Positions 12,051 to 21,074 of a DNA stretch of 64,000 bases are shown piece after piece. Location of the stretch: assembly GCA_947568835.1 (NCBI GenBank), contig OX387609.1, positions 16,699,208 through 16,763,207 of the forward strand, written 5' to 3'. Position numbers and translations under genes: made by a program. The notes below the pieces were generated by a model that was given only the letters and a program-made list of their open reading frames with translations, was not told the DNA's origin and searched no databases. The stretch comes from Protonemura montana (taxonomy: Eukaryota; Arthropoda; Insecta; Plecoptera; Nemouridae). The first letter of the stretch is position 1, and every line of letters starts with the position of its first letter.

Positions 12051-12530
12051 CATTTAGTAAAGTAGTTACTTCTAACTAATAGTATTAGAAATGCAGCCTG
12101 CTGTTTTCCATCTGCATGTCATGCATGTTCCAAAAAAAATAAAAATAAAAATAAAAAACATATCGTAGATTTATTAAAGTAGTTACTAAGTAGTAAGTAG
12201 TAGTAGTTGGTAAGCAAGTAGTTTATAGTTATGCAACCTGCTGTTTTCCATCTGCATGTCATGCATGTTCAAAAAAACAAAAAAACAAAAAAAAAATCAT
12301 AGATTTAGTAAAGTAGTTACTAAGTAGTAAGTAGTAGTAGTTGGTAAGTAAGTAGTTAATAGTTATGCAACCTGCTTTTTTCCATCTGCATGTCATGCAT
12401 GTTCAAAAAAACAAAAAAACCAAAAAAAAATATCATAGATTTAGTAAAGTAGCTACTAAGTAGTAAGTAGTAGTAGTTGGTAAGTAAGGAGTTAATAGTT
12501 ATGCAACCTGCTGTTTTCTATCTGCATGTT
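12051..12530 (+). repeat. A-rich tandem repeat, about 118-136 bp x 4 (E2)
   Basis: Each unit begins ATTTAGTAAAGTAG, continues through AAGTAGTAGTAGTTGG and ATGCAACCTGCTGTTTTC, then TGCATGTCATGCA (a perfect inverted repeat around one T), and ends in an A-rich run. Units start at 12051, 12169, 12303 and 12439. AATAAA at 12138-12143 is a candidate polyadenylation signal 390 bp after the stop codon. Confidence 0.85.
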
Positions 12531-12812
12531 TGCAATTTTTTTAAGGTCACAATCTTACTTTCGTGTCGGTCTTTTTACTGCATGTTTCTCTTTTCTTGAT
12601 TCCATCTTGGAATGTCAAACCAACTAACCACCAAGCATGATAGCATTGCACCAGTCTAAAAACTGAACAATGCATCCTACCTATCTGACACAGTTGAATA
12701 TTGCATGAATCCTTGCATGTCCGCACATCAGAGATTCCTGTTGCTTGCAACGGGCTGCACAATCTTTGATAGTGTAAGGCAGAGGCGATGTAGTGTGTGA
12801 CGATCGCCATGC

Positions 12813-12839
12813 TGCCGGGGCGGGATGGGGGCCCCGGCA
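12813..12839 (+). other. Internal GC-rich hairpin, E2
   Basis: Perfect 9-bp stem TGCCGGGGC/GCCCCGGCA around the 9-nt loop GGGATGGGG, followed by TAACAATTATTTTTAAAA. It is by far the strongest GC hairpin in the unit, yet it lies about 860 bp before the presumed 3' terminus. Confidence 0.75.
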
Positions 12840-13675
12840 TAACAATTATTTTTAAAATTCTCTCACTTAACAGCTTGAATACATTTAGAAACTTTTTATT
12901 TCTCCAAGAATAGTGCCTCTCTCTTGCCGTCTTTTTTTATTTTGTTTTAGACCCCCCCTCCCCCTGCCAATCGTAGAGAAGGAACTTCTTCATGGCACCA
13001 TTGCGGAGATTACTTTCAATTACGAATGAACAGTGGCGCTACTGCGACATGGCAGGTCTGCATTGACTGTTGCTTTCAAATGGTCAAAGTTTTCAACGCA
13101 AATCGTCGTTACCATGTGAATATTTCTTATATTTGTAAGAATGATAATAATATTGGCAAATAAAAATTACAATAATTAATAGGTACATTTTTTTTTGTTT
13201 AATCTTCAAAAAAAAAACCTTCGTCACTGAAACCAAACCAAAAATATTTGTAATGATTCCTTTCTGTCCAAAAAGCACACCAAATGGTTGTGTCCCCTTA
13301 TAAGCAATGCTGCTGGTTAGCCATCATCGTTGAAGGTACTGGCGGAAATCAGGTATAGTATGGTATATCAAGTCGTAAGGGCATAATACTTTGTTTTCTT
13401 GACATTTTCTCAGTACTTTATTTTGTTGTCCCATAAAAGTTTCTTAAATGTATGCGTAGAGGCTACATTAAGTGTAAAGTCTCAGTTCGGTCCCAGGGCT
13501 TAGGGACTAGATTTTGGCCTAGGCCCATATATTTTTGTCATGATCTATCCTATCGGCATATGCCCTATGGGCATAGGGTACTAGAAAAACAGTAGTGAGC
13601 TTTTTGTAATTGTTAATCCAAGTTCAAAGACAATACTAATACTAAAATAAAACCACTAGGGATAAGAACAACAGG
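12840..13675 (+). other. 3' subterminal region of E2
   Basis: Non-coding, AT-rich. It contains module X (13374-13450, ending near GTCCCATAAAAG) and then module Y (13491-13584), which includes the inverted repeat ATGCCCTATGGGCAT at 13560-13574. Both modules also occur in the 5' part of E4, E7 and E10, in the opposite order. Confidence 0.6.
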
Positions 13676-13701
13676 TGCCGTTAGGCATCGGGTACTGCTA
13701 G
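13676..13701 (+). other. Helitron 3' terminus, junction 3 (A to N)
   Basis: TGCC 13676-13679, GGCA 13684-13687, spacer TCGGGTACTG, CTAG 13698-13701. This is the A-type end (GGCATCGGG), preceded by GGGATAAGAACAACAGG. Confidence 0.75.
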
Positions 13702-14983
13702 TTAACCTTATATAAAAGCTTTAAATTGCGATGTTCAACTTTTTAGTTTGTGGCTGGGTGGCTGGCTGGGTGGATGGGTGGCTGGGATGTAACCGGCCGC
13801 TCTACTGGTTATGGAAATTGCGAAATGCGACTGAAAACGTACGAAAATGGGCTAGAATTTTTCAGTATTAACTTTTCCATTGGCAGGCGACATTTTCACA
13901 GCGATTTAAAATCGTTTTCATGGTGAAAAGTTGCTAAATATGACGGCAAGATATCTCAGAGCCAGGCGATACAGCTCGATTTTTAAAACTCTTTTAATAC
14001 TCAAGTTTTTCTAGCCTGGATCTCCACGGTGATTTTCCATGCATTCGTTTTAAAGTTGTTGATGTAATTGAGCGAAAACACATTCAATTTCGATCGTTTT
14101 ACGTGCAAAAATAATTAATTTTGCTAATAAACTGACAGCTTTGATCAATTGTTTGCTTTTTTGACACCACGGCAAGGTGTACGAAATCGTGAATGTATCT
14201 TTTCGGCAGTGAACCTAGGCTATTCAAACGTCAAAGTCAACGTCAAAGTCAACGTCAATGTCAAATTATTTTCAAAATCTCCAGAACTAAATAAAAAACG
14301 TGTGAAATTGGCTTATATTGGTTCATAATTCAGGATATAATCCCGCTACGTCTTTTTCACGGTAATTTAAAGTGTATTATTATTATTATAGTAAAGTATC
14401 AAAAATATTGTTGGTGTCTTGGCTAGCAAGATGAAAAATAGTCACTTGACAAGCCCGTGGCATTCTTGTGGAGGTTATTTACACGTCAAAAAGGTTTGGA
14501 AAGTTAAATAATCTATTAACACATTTATTGGAATCTTTTGTAAACATATTTAAATAGATTTATTGTAAATAGTATACGAAAGACGAGAAATGTCGTGAAA
14601 ATACGACGATTTTTCTTCATCCCCAGCCTAGACAAGATCACACAGTTGATTCCAAGCCATCAATGATATTTGTGACAATTATGTAAATCAATAGCAACCC
14701 AACTTTCTTTGCAGGTTTTTAAGACATTAAACAGGGTTTTTAAACAAACAAAACACACTTAATTAGTTTTTTATTGATAATTTTGCCAAAACTATATTAA
14801 AAGTGACATTGACAGATCAAAGATAAACATTTGACAGATATCTTTCATCGAATCAGGACGCCGTGGATATTTATTTTATTTTCGAGGATGCCGTGATCAT
14901 TCAACAGGTATTAGAATTCAAAACGTCATTAATGACAGAGTGCAGTTTTATCAAATCTAATCCAAATACGCAATCTAAGTTTA
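13702..14983 (+). other. 5' region of E3
   Basis: Terminal motif, G-rich tract, and the 12-bp tandem AACGTCAAAGTC around 14226-14265. Then comes a stretch from about 14590 that is diverged but collinear with the 5' region of autonomous units (CCCCAGCCTAGACAAGAT, GACAGATC, GCCGTG, CAACAGGT), ending AAATACGCAATCTAAG just before the satellite. No gene seen. Confidence 0.6.
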
Positions 14984-16530
14984 ATATGGTTTTCTATGGA
15001 ATTGTATGGTATTGTATAGTACTTTATGGTGTTATATGGTAGTCTATGTTATTCTATGGTATTCTATGGTAATCTATGGAGTTATATGGTATTCTATGGT
15101 AATCTTTGGTATTATATGGTATTCTATAATATTCTATGGTATTATTTGGTATCCTATGGAGTTCTATGGTATTCTATGGAATTCTATGGTATTCTATGGT
15201 ATTCTATGGTATTCTATGAATATTCTATTGTGTTCTATGGTATTCTATGATATTCTTTGGTATTCTATGATATTGTATAGTATTGTAAGGTATTCTAGGA
15301 ATTCTATAATATTCTATGGTATTATATGGTATTCCATGGTATTCTATGATATTCTATGTTATACTATGAAGATTCTATGGTATTTTATGGTATTCTAGTG
15401 AGTTCTATGGTATTCTATGGTATTATATGGTGTTCTATGATATTGTTTGGTATTCTATGGTATGGTATGGTACTCTTTGGTATTCTATGATATTGTATGG
15501 TATTGTAAGGTATTATATGGTATTCTATAATATTATATGGTATTATATGGTATTATATGGAGTTCTCTGGTATTCTATGGTATTCTTTGGTATTCTATGG
15601 TATTATATGAATATTCTATGGTATTCCATGGTGTTTTATGGTATCATATGGTATTCTATAGAGTTCTATGGTATTCTATGATTTTGTTTGGTATTCTATG
15701 ATATTTATGGTATTTTATTGTATGGTATGGTATTCTATGGTATTCTATGGATTCCTATGGTCTTCTATGATATTTTATGGTATTCTATGGTATTCTATCG
15801 AGTTCTATGTTATTCCATGATATTTTATGGTATTCTATGATATTCTATGGTGTTCTATGGTATTCTATATTGTTTGGTATTCTATGGTATTCTTTGGTAT
15901 TCTATGGTATTCTATCGTATATTATGGTATTCTATGGTATGCTATGGTATTATATGGAGTTCTATGGTATTCTATGGTATTGTTTGGTGTTCTATGGTAT
16001 TGTTTGATATTGTTTGGTATTCTATGGTATTCTATGATATTGTTTGGTATTCTATTATATTCTTTTAAGTTCTATGGTATTCTATGGTATTCTTTGGTAT
16101 TCTTTGGAGTTCTTTGGTATTCTATGATTTTGTTTGGTATTCTTTGGTATTCTATGGAGTTCTATGGTATTCGATGGTATTGTTTGGTATTCTATGGTAT
16201 TCTATGGTATTCTATTGTATTCTATGGAGTTCTTTGGTATCCAATGATATTGGTTGGTTTTCTATGGTATTCTTTGGAGTTCTATGGTATTCTATGATAC
16301 TGTTTGGTATTCTTTGAAATTCTATTGAGTTATATGGTATTCTATGGTATTCTATGGTATTCTATGGTGTTCTATGGTATTCTATGATATTGTATGGTAT
16401 TCTATGGTATTCTATGGTATTCAATGGAGTTATATGGTATTCTATGATATAGTTTGGTATTCTATGGTGTTCTATGGTATTCTATGGTATTCTATTGTAT
16501 TGTATGGAATTGTATGGTATTTAACAATAT
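14984..16530 (+). repeat. 10-bp satellite, unit E3
   Basis: Mixed TCTATGGTAT, TGTTTGGTAT, TTATATGGTA and GAGTTCTATG variants. All three + frames stay open for long stretches, which gives apparent peptides up to 156 residues that follow the 10-residue period. Confidence 0.95.
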
Positions 16531-16674
16531 TATTATGTGTTGTTTGGCACTTTTGGTTGTGGCTCTATTTAAAACTTTTGGAACGGCATCTGACAAATTT
16601 CGAAAACTTTTTAAAATAAGCTTCAAGTCAAGTAAAATATAAATCAAAATGCCCACTCCCTAAAAATCTTAAGG

Positions 16675-16700
16675 TGCCGTTAGGCAGCGGGTACTGCTAG
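16675..16700 (+). other. Helitron 3' terminus, junction 4 (N to A)
   Basis: TGCC 16675-16678, GGCA 16683-16686, CTAG 16697-16700. The sequence after it is the same as after junctions 7 and 10, but the sequence before it is different from theirs until inside the last 26 bp. Confidence 0.8.
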
Positions 16701-18030
16701 TTAACCTTATATAAAAGCTTTAAAATTGTGATGTTCAACTTTTTAGTTTGTGGGTAGCTGGCTGGGTGGGTGGCTGGGATGTAACCGGCCGCTCTACTGG
16801 TTATGGAAATTGCGAAATGAGACTCAAAACGTACGGAAATGGGCTAGAATTTTTCAGAATTAACTTTTACATTGGCGTGCGACATTTTCACAGCGATTAA
16901 AAATCGTTTTCATGGTGAAAAGTTGCTAAATATGACGGCAAGATATCTCAGAGCCAGGCGATGCAGCTCGATTTTATAACTATTTTAATACTCAAGTTTT
17001 TCTAGCCTCGAGCTTTGCGGTGATTTTTCATGCATTCGTAATAAAGTTGTTGATGTAATTGAGCGAAAACACATTCAATTGCGATCGTTTTACGTGAAAA
17101 AGAATTAATTTTGCTAATAAACTGACAGCTTTGATCAATTGTTTGCTATTTTGACACCACAGCAAGGTGTACGAAATCGTGAATGTATCTTCTCAGCAGT
17201 GGATCATCAGGCCAAATTAAACGTCAAAATGGGTTGAAATGTCAAACTATCTACTAAAACCCCTTTGTTTTTGGCGAAAATCGGTCAAAAACGACAGGAA
17301 ATGGTTATAATTTGTACATGATTTCGAAGCATGATATGAAACGCGACATTTTTAAGGTGAGTTGATGGCATACGGCGATTTGACAGGATTCCAAATGCCA
17401 TTTCATATGAAACAGGTAGGTAAGGAAAAAGTTTGACTCTTTACAGGCGTAAAAATTGTATTTTTATTGCACATTTTGTGTTCAATTGAATTTCTTTAGT
17501 TTAATTGTGTTTCATAAAGGTATAAACATCTTGCCGATTTAAGCCGAAATTGTTCAAATACGACGCATACTATTCAACCCCAGCCTAGACAAGATTCCAC
17601 CACCAATTTCAAACGGAAATGATATTTCCGACTTTTATGCAAATCACCTGTGGGTTAACTTTCCATTGCTAGCAACCTAAGCATGGAATATGGATTTCTT
17701 AACAACCAAACTGTACTAAACATGTTTTTTAGAGATTATTCCGACAAATCTTGATTTTGAGTGACAGATCGCAAAAACAGGTGACAATTCTTTTGCATCG
17801 ACGTAAGAAGCCGTGAAAAAAATTATAATTTTCAAGACTGCCGTGAATTAGCAACAGGTTTTCAAACGCAAAGTGTTTAGTGAGAACATTTTTATTTAAA
17901 TTTGTGTTTTTTTTAACGCGCAAATACGTAATTGGTACCTATATCAAGGTACCTATTGATTGTTTTGAATGCGAAAAACAATGCATTCACAATTTCTTTG
18001 GCAATTTTAAAGGCTGTCCTGAACATTTGG
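16701..18030 (+). other. 5' region of E4
   Basis: Four GGG runs within about 16755-16785 could form a G-quadruplex. The inverted repeat ACACC/GGTGT lies near 17157-17171. AATGGGTTGAAATGTCAAAC marks the autonomous branch. A 70-bp block at 17631-17700 is repeated at 19482-19551 on the far side of the satellite. No gene seen. Confidence 0.6.
17631..17700 (+). repeat. Direct repeat, left copy (E4)
   Basis: About 70 bp, from ACTTTTATGCAAATCACCTG to GGATTTCTTA. It matches 19482-19551 with a few substitutions, so the two copies bracket the pentamer satellite. Confidence 0.8.
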
Positions 18031-19476
18031 CATAGCATAGCACAGCAAAGCATAGCATAGCATAGCAAAGCATAGCAAAGCATAGCATAGCATAGCATAG
18101 CAAAGCATAGCATAGCATAGCATAGCATAGCATAGCAAAGCATAGCAAAGCATAGCATAGCAAAGCAAAGCAAAGCATAGCATAGCATAGCATAGCAAAG
18201 CATAGCATAGCATTGCAAAGCATAGCATAGCATAGCATAGCATAGCATAGCATAGCATTGCATAGCATAGCATATCATAGCAAAGCATAGCATAGCATAG
18301 CATAGCATAGCATAGCAAAGCATAGAATAGCAAAGCATAGCATAGCTTATCAAAGCATAGCATAGCAAAGCATAGCATAGCATAGCATAGCAAAGCAAAG
18401 CATAGCATAGCTTATCAAAGCATAGCATAGCAGAGCATAGCATAGCATAGCATAGCATAGCATAGCATAGAATAGCATAGCATAGCATAGCTTATCAAAG
18501 CATAGCAAAGCATAGCAAAGCATATCATAGCAAAGCATAGCATAGCAAAGCATAGCAAAGCATAGCAAAGCATAGCATAGCATAGCATAGCATAGCAAAG
18601 CATAGCAAAGCATAGCAAAGCATAGCAAAGCAAAGCAAAGCATAGCATAGCAAAGCATAGCATAACATAACATAGCATAGCATAGCATAGCATAGAATAA
18701 CAAAGCATAGCATAGCATAGCAAAGCAAAGCATAGCATAGCATAGCAAAGCATAGCAAAGCAAAGCAAAGCATAGCATTGCATAGCATAGCAAAGCATAG
18801 CATAGCATAGCATAGCATAGCATAGCAAAGCATAGCATAGCATAGCATAGCAAAGCATAGCAAAGCATAAATAAATAAATAAAATAATAAAATAATAAAT
18901 AAATAAATAAATAAAATAGCAAAGCATAGCATAGCAAAGCATAGCATAGCATTGCAAAGCATAGAATAGCATAGCATAGCTTATCAAAGCAAAGCATAGC
19001 ATAGCAAAGCATATCATAGCAAAGCATAGCATAGCATAGCATAGCATAGCATAGCAAAGCATAGCATAGCATAGCATAGCAAAGCATAGCAAAGCATAGC
19101 AAAGCATAGCATAGCAAAGCATAGCATAGCATTGCAAAGCATAGAATAGCATAGCATAGCTTATCAAAGCATAGCATAGCATAGCAAAGCATAGCATAGC
19201 AAAGCATAGCAAAGCATAGCAAAGCATAGCATAGAATAGCATAGCATAGCTTATCAAAGCATAGCATAGCATAGCAAAGCATATCATAGCAAAGCATAGC
19301 ATAGCATAGCAAAGCATAGCATAGAATAACAAAGCATAGCATAGCATAGCATAGCAAAGCAAAGCATAGCATAGCATAGCAAAGCATAGCAAAGCAAAGC
19401 AAAGCATAGCATAGCAAAGCATAGCATAACATAACATAGCATAGCATAGCATAGCATAGAATAACAAAGCATGGCA
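18031..19476 (-). repeat. Pentamer satellite CATAG/CAAAG (E4)
   Basis: About 1.44 kb of CATAG with CAAAG as the main variant and rare CTTAT, CATTG, AATAG and CATAA. Read on the minus strand (CTATG/CTTTG) it has no stops and gives MLCYA/MLCFA strings up to 382 residues, which is an artefact. An AT-only island interrupts it at 18868-18917. Confidence 0.95.
18868..18917 (+). repeat. TAAA-type island inside the pentamer satellite (E4)
   Basis: Fifty bases made only of A and T (TAAA and TAATA units) between pure pentamer blocks. Present at the same place in E7 and absent from E10. Confidence 0.85.
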
Positions 19477-19481
19477 ATCTG

Positions 19482-19551
19482 ACTTTAATGCAAATCACCT
19501 GTGGGTTTAATTTCTATTGCTAGCAACCTAAGCATGGAATACGGATTTTAC
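19482..19551 (+). repeat. Direct repeat, right copy (E4)
   Basis: Partner of 17631-17700: ACTTTAATGCAAATCACCTG through AGCATGGAATACGGATTTTA. It lies directly after the pentamer satellite and directly before the 41-bp satellite. Confidence 0.8.
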
Positions 19552-19578
19552 AGGTTTTATATCTAGAGCTCTATTCAT

Positions 19579-19865
19579 GTTATTTGAGATCAGCTGGCTG
19601 GATCCTATGCTCTATCCAGGTTATTTGAGATCAGCTGGCTGGATCCTATGCTCTATCAAGGTTATTTGAGATCAGCTGGCTGGATCCTATGCTCTATCCA
19701 GGTTATTTGAGATCAGCTGGGTGGATCCTATGCTCTATCCAGGTTATTTGAGATCAGCTGGCTGGATCCTATGCTCTATCCAGGTTATTTGAGATCAGCT
19801 GGCTGGATCCTATGCTCTATCCATGTTATTTGAGATCAGCTGGCTGGATCCTATGCTCTATCCAG
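19579..19865 (+). repeat. 41-bp satellite x 7 (E4)
   Basis: Unit starts 19579, 19620, 19661, 19702, 19743, 19784 and 19825, each GTTATTTGAGATCAGCTGGC then TGGATCCTATGCTCTATCC. A degenerate eighth start (ATTATTTTAAATCAGC) follows. The unit contains CAGCTG and GGATCC. No function is evident. Confidence 0.95.
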
Positions 19866-19969
19866 ATTATTTTAAATCAGCAGTTTGTATCTTTACATCT
19901 ATTGGGCAATGGGCTTTAATAATGCCTTCTGAATGTACATTAAAAGATATATTTTAAAAAGAAATATAT

Positions 19970-20164
19970 CCCAGGTCTGAGGACCTAGGTAATGGACTAG
20001 GGCCATATTTGAGTAATGATCTGGCCATCGGGCATGCCCGCAGAGCATAGGGTAGCTACTGGTGAAGAGGCAAAATGCTTATTTAAATCGAAAGGGCCAA
20101 AAACTATATTTTCTTATTCATTTTCTTAGTTCTTTGGGTGGTGGTCCCATAAAAGGCTTTAAAA
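19970..20164 (+). repeat. Modules Y then X in the 5' part of E4
   Basis: Y (19970-20061) runs from CCCAGGTCTGAGGACCTAGG to GCATAGGGTAGCTACTGG and contains the perfect palindrome CGGGCATGCCCG (20029-20040). X (20089-20164) contains TTTTCTTATTCATTTTCTTAG and GGTCCCATAAAAGGC. Diverged copies lie in the 3' region in the order X (28307-28384), Y (28424-28516). Confidence 0.65.
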
Positions 20165-20395
20165 AGGCACAGGTAAATATTTTGTGTTCAATTGTGTTTC
20201 TTTAATGAGTTTTCAGATAAATTTAGTAGTGATTTAACGCGTAATTAATTAGTAAACCTCTAAAGACACATTATTATGATCACTGACCACAATAATTTGA
20301 CTTCTGGCTTCATTCATTTACAGCGTGTAGCATCGACAGCTTCTTATGGCACGTAATTTAAATCGTCGCGCGTGGTGTTCAAGTTTGAATTTGCG

Positions 20396-20578
20396 TGACG
20401 TCATTTTACGTAGCGGGTTGTTGGTTACCGCTTTTTGATCGGCATCCACGCTCGGCAATTAGTCACACTCCCAAAGCCCGCCAGCCGCCATTTGCTATAG
20501 CAGTTAGTATAGCATGAGAGTGCGGATTACCTACACGGCGAAACACTCTTGTGGGGAAGAATTTCGTCGCTATTCAAG
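20396..20578 (+). promoter_or_regulatory. Probable promoter and 5' exon, E4
   Basis: TGACGTCATTTTACGTAGC begins at 20396. The stretch GCTATAGCAGTTAGTATAGC and the exon-like end TATTCAAG at 20578 are conserved in all autonomous copies. A CREB/ATF role is inferred from the 8-bp palindrome alone. Confidence 0.4.
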
Positions 20579-21074
20579 GTAATCTTATTTCAGATTTAAT
20601 TTGCATGTCACAATATCCAGTAATAGTCAACCACTGATATCATCAAGTGATTCAATTATTTATAGTGATTTTATAGCGTTTAGCTTCTTAATTATTAAAA
20701 TTATCGTTCATCATCAAGACTGGAAAGCATACATTTTGCCCGTCTTGTGGATATTTCCATGACGTCATTTTTACGTAACATGATGCAATCGCTCGACGCG
20801 ATTCTCATCCCCCTCCCCAACCCTCCCATGCCCACCGTTCCAACAATTAGAAGTGTGTTCAACATGGCGTCCAAGCTCGCATTCGAAGCAAATTAGCATA
20901 TTTCTTTGTAAAGAAACTGAAGTGATTGTTGTGCATATTAAAGCATACATTTAGCCTGGCATGATATTTGCGTGAGGTCATTTTTATTGAACATGGCGGT
21001 CGGTTCGTGCTCAGCCATTCCCGCGTCAGCTCGGCTACGCTAGGCATTACTAAAGCCTCGCTTTCTTTACACAG
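20579..21074 (+). other. Putative 5'UTR intron, E4 (496 bp)
   Basis: Donor CAAG|GTAATCTT at 20578/20579. Acceptor GCTTTCTTTACACAG ends at 21074, so the ATG would be the first codon of exon 2. Inside are two ATGs in good context (20864 and 20993) that open only short frames, and a second TGACGTCA at 20760-20767. Confidence 0.5.

Larger units (their letters stand above)
4466..13701 (+). mobile_element. Autonomous-type Helitron unit E2 (9,236 bp), internally deleted and with a nonsense codon
   Basis: The unit carries the Rep-helicase gene but is 2.7 kb shorter than E4 and E7. The missing part holds the pentamer satellite, the 41-bp satellite and the 5' X/Y modules. The loss joins two short direct repeats (ATTTTGTGTTCAATTG at 5236-5251). 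The 5' 198 bp carry a set of variants shared only with unit E9. Because its gene has a TGA at codon 189, the unit is probably not self-sufficient today. Confidence 0.8.
13702..16700 (+). mobile_element. Non-autonomous Helitron unit E3 (2,999 bp)
   Basis: Nearly identical to E5 and E8. About 1,280 bp of 5' sequence is followed by a 1.5-kb decamer satellite and a 180-bp tail with TTGGCACTTTTGGTTGTGG. It separates autonomous units E2 and E4. It has no protein of its own. Confidence 0.75.

Noticed and set aside
11763-12057. 82-aa minus-strand and 70-aa plus-strand frames after the stop codon of each transposase
   Set aside because: They are conserved in all four copies, but so is the whole 300-bp stretch. 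The + frame needs a GTG start, and neither shows a known domain.
12547-12840. 97-aa minus-strand frame starting in the GC hairpin (also 27486-27779 and 45761-46054)
   Set aside because: The differences between E2 and E4 are mostly amino-acid changing, the start is inside a structural hairpin, and there is no domain.
4466-13701. Helentron or Helitron2 classification for the autonomous units
   Set aside because: No endonuclease domain is fused to the Rep-helicase, and the CTAG end with a 3' hairpin fits canonical Helitrons better, although the 5' end without TC leaves some doubt.
18031-19476. CRISPR-like array in the pentamer or 41-bp repeats
   Set aside because: There are no unique spacers between repeats, units are directly adjacent, and the context is eukaryotic.
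18350-19498. Minus-strand frames of MLCYA/MLCFA repeats up to 382 residues (also 36623-37771 and 54942-55424)
   Set aside because: They follow directly from the CTATG/CTTTG pentamer, which is stop-free in all frames of that strand. Overlapping frames are equally long.
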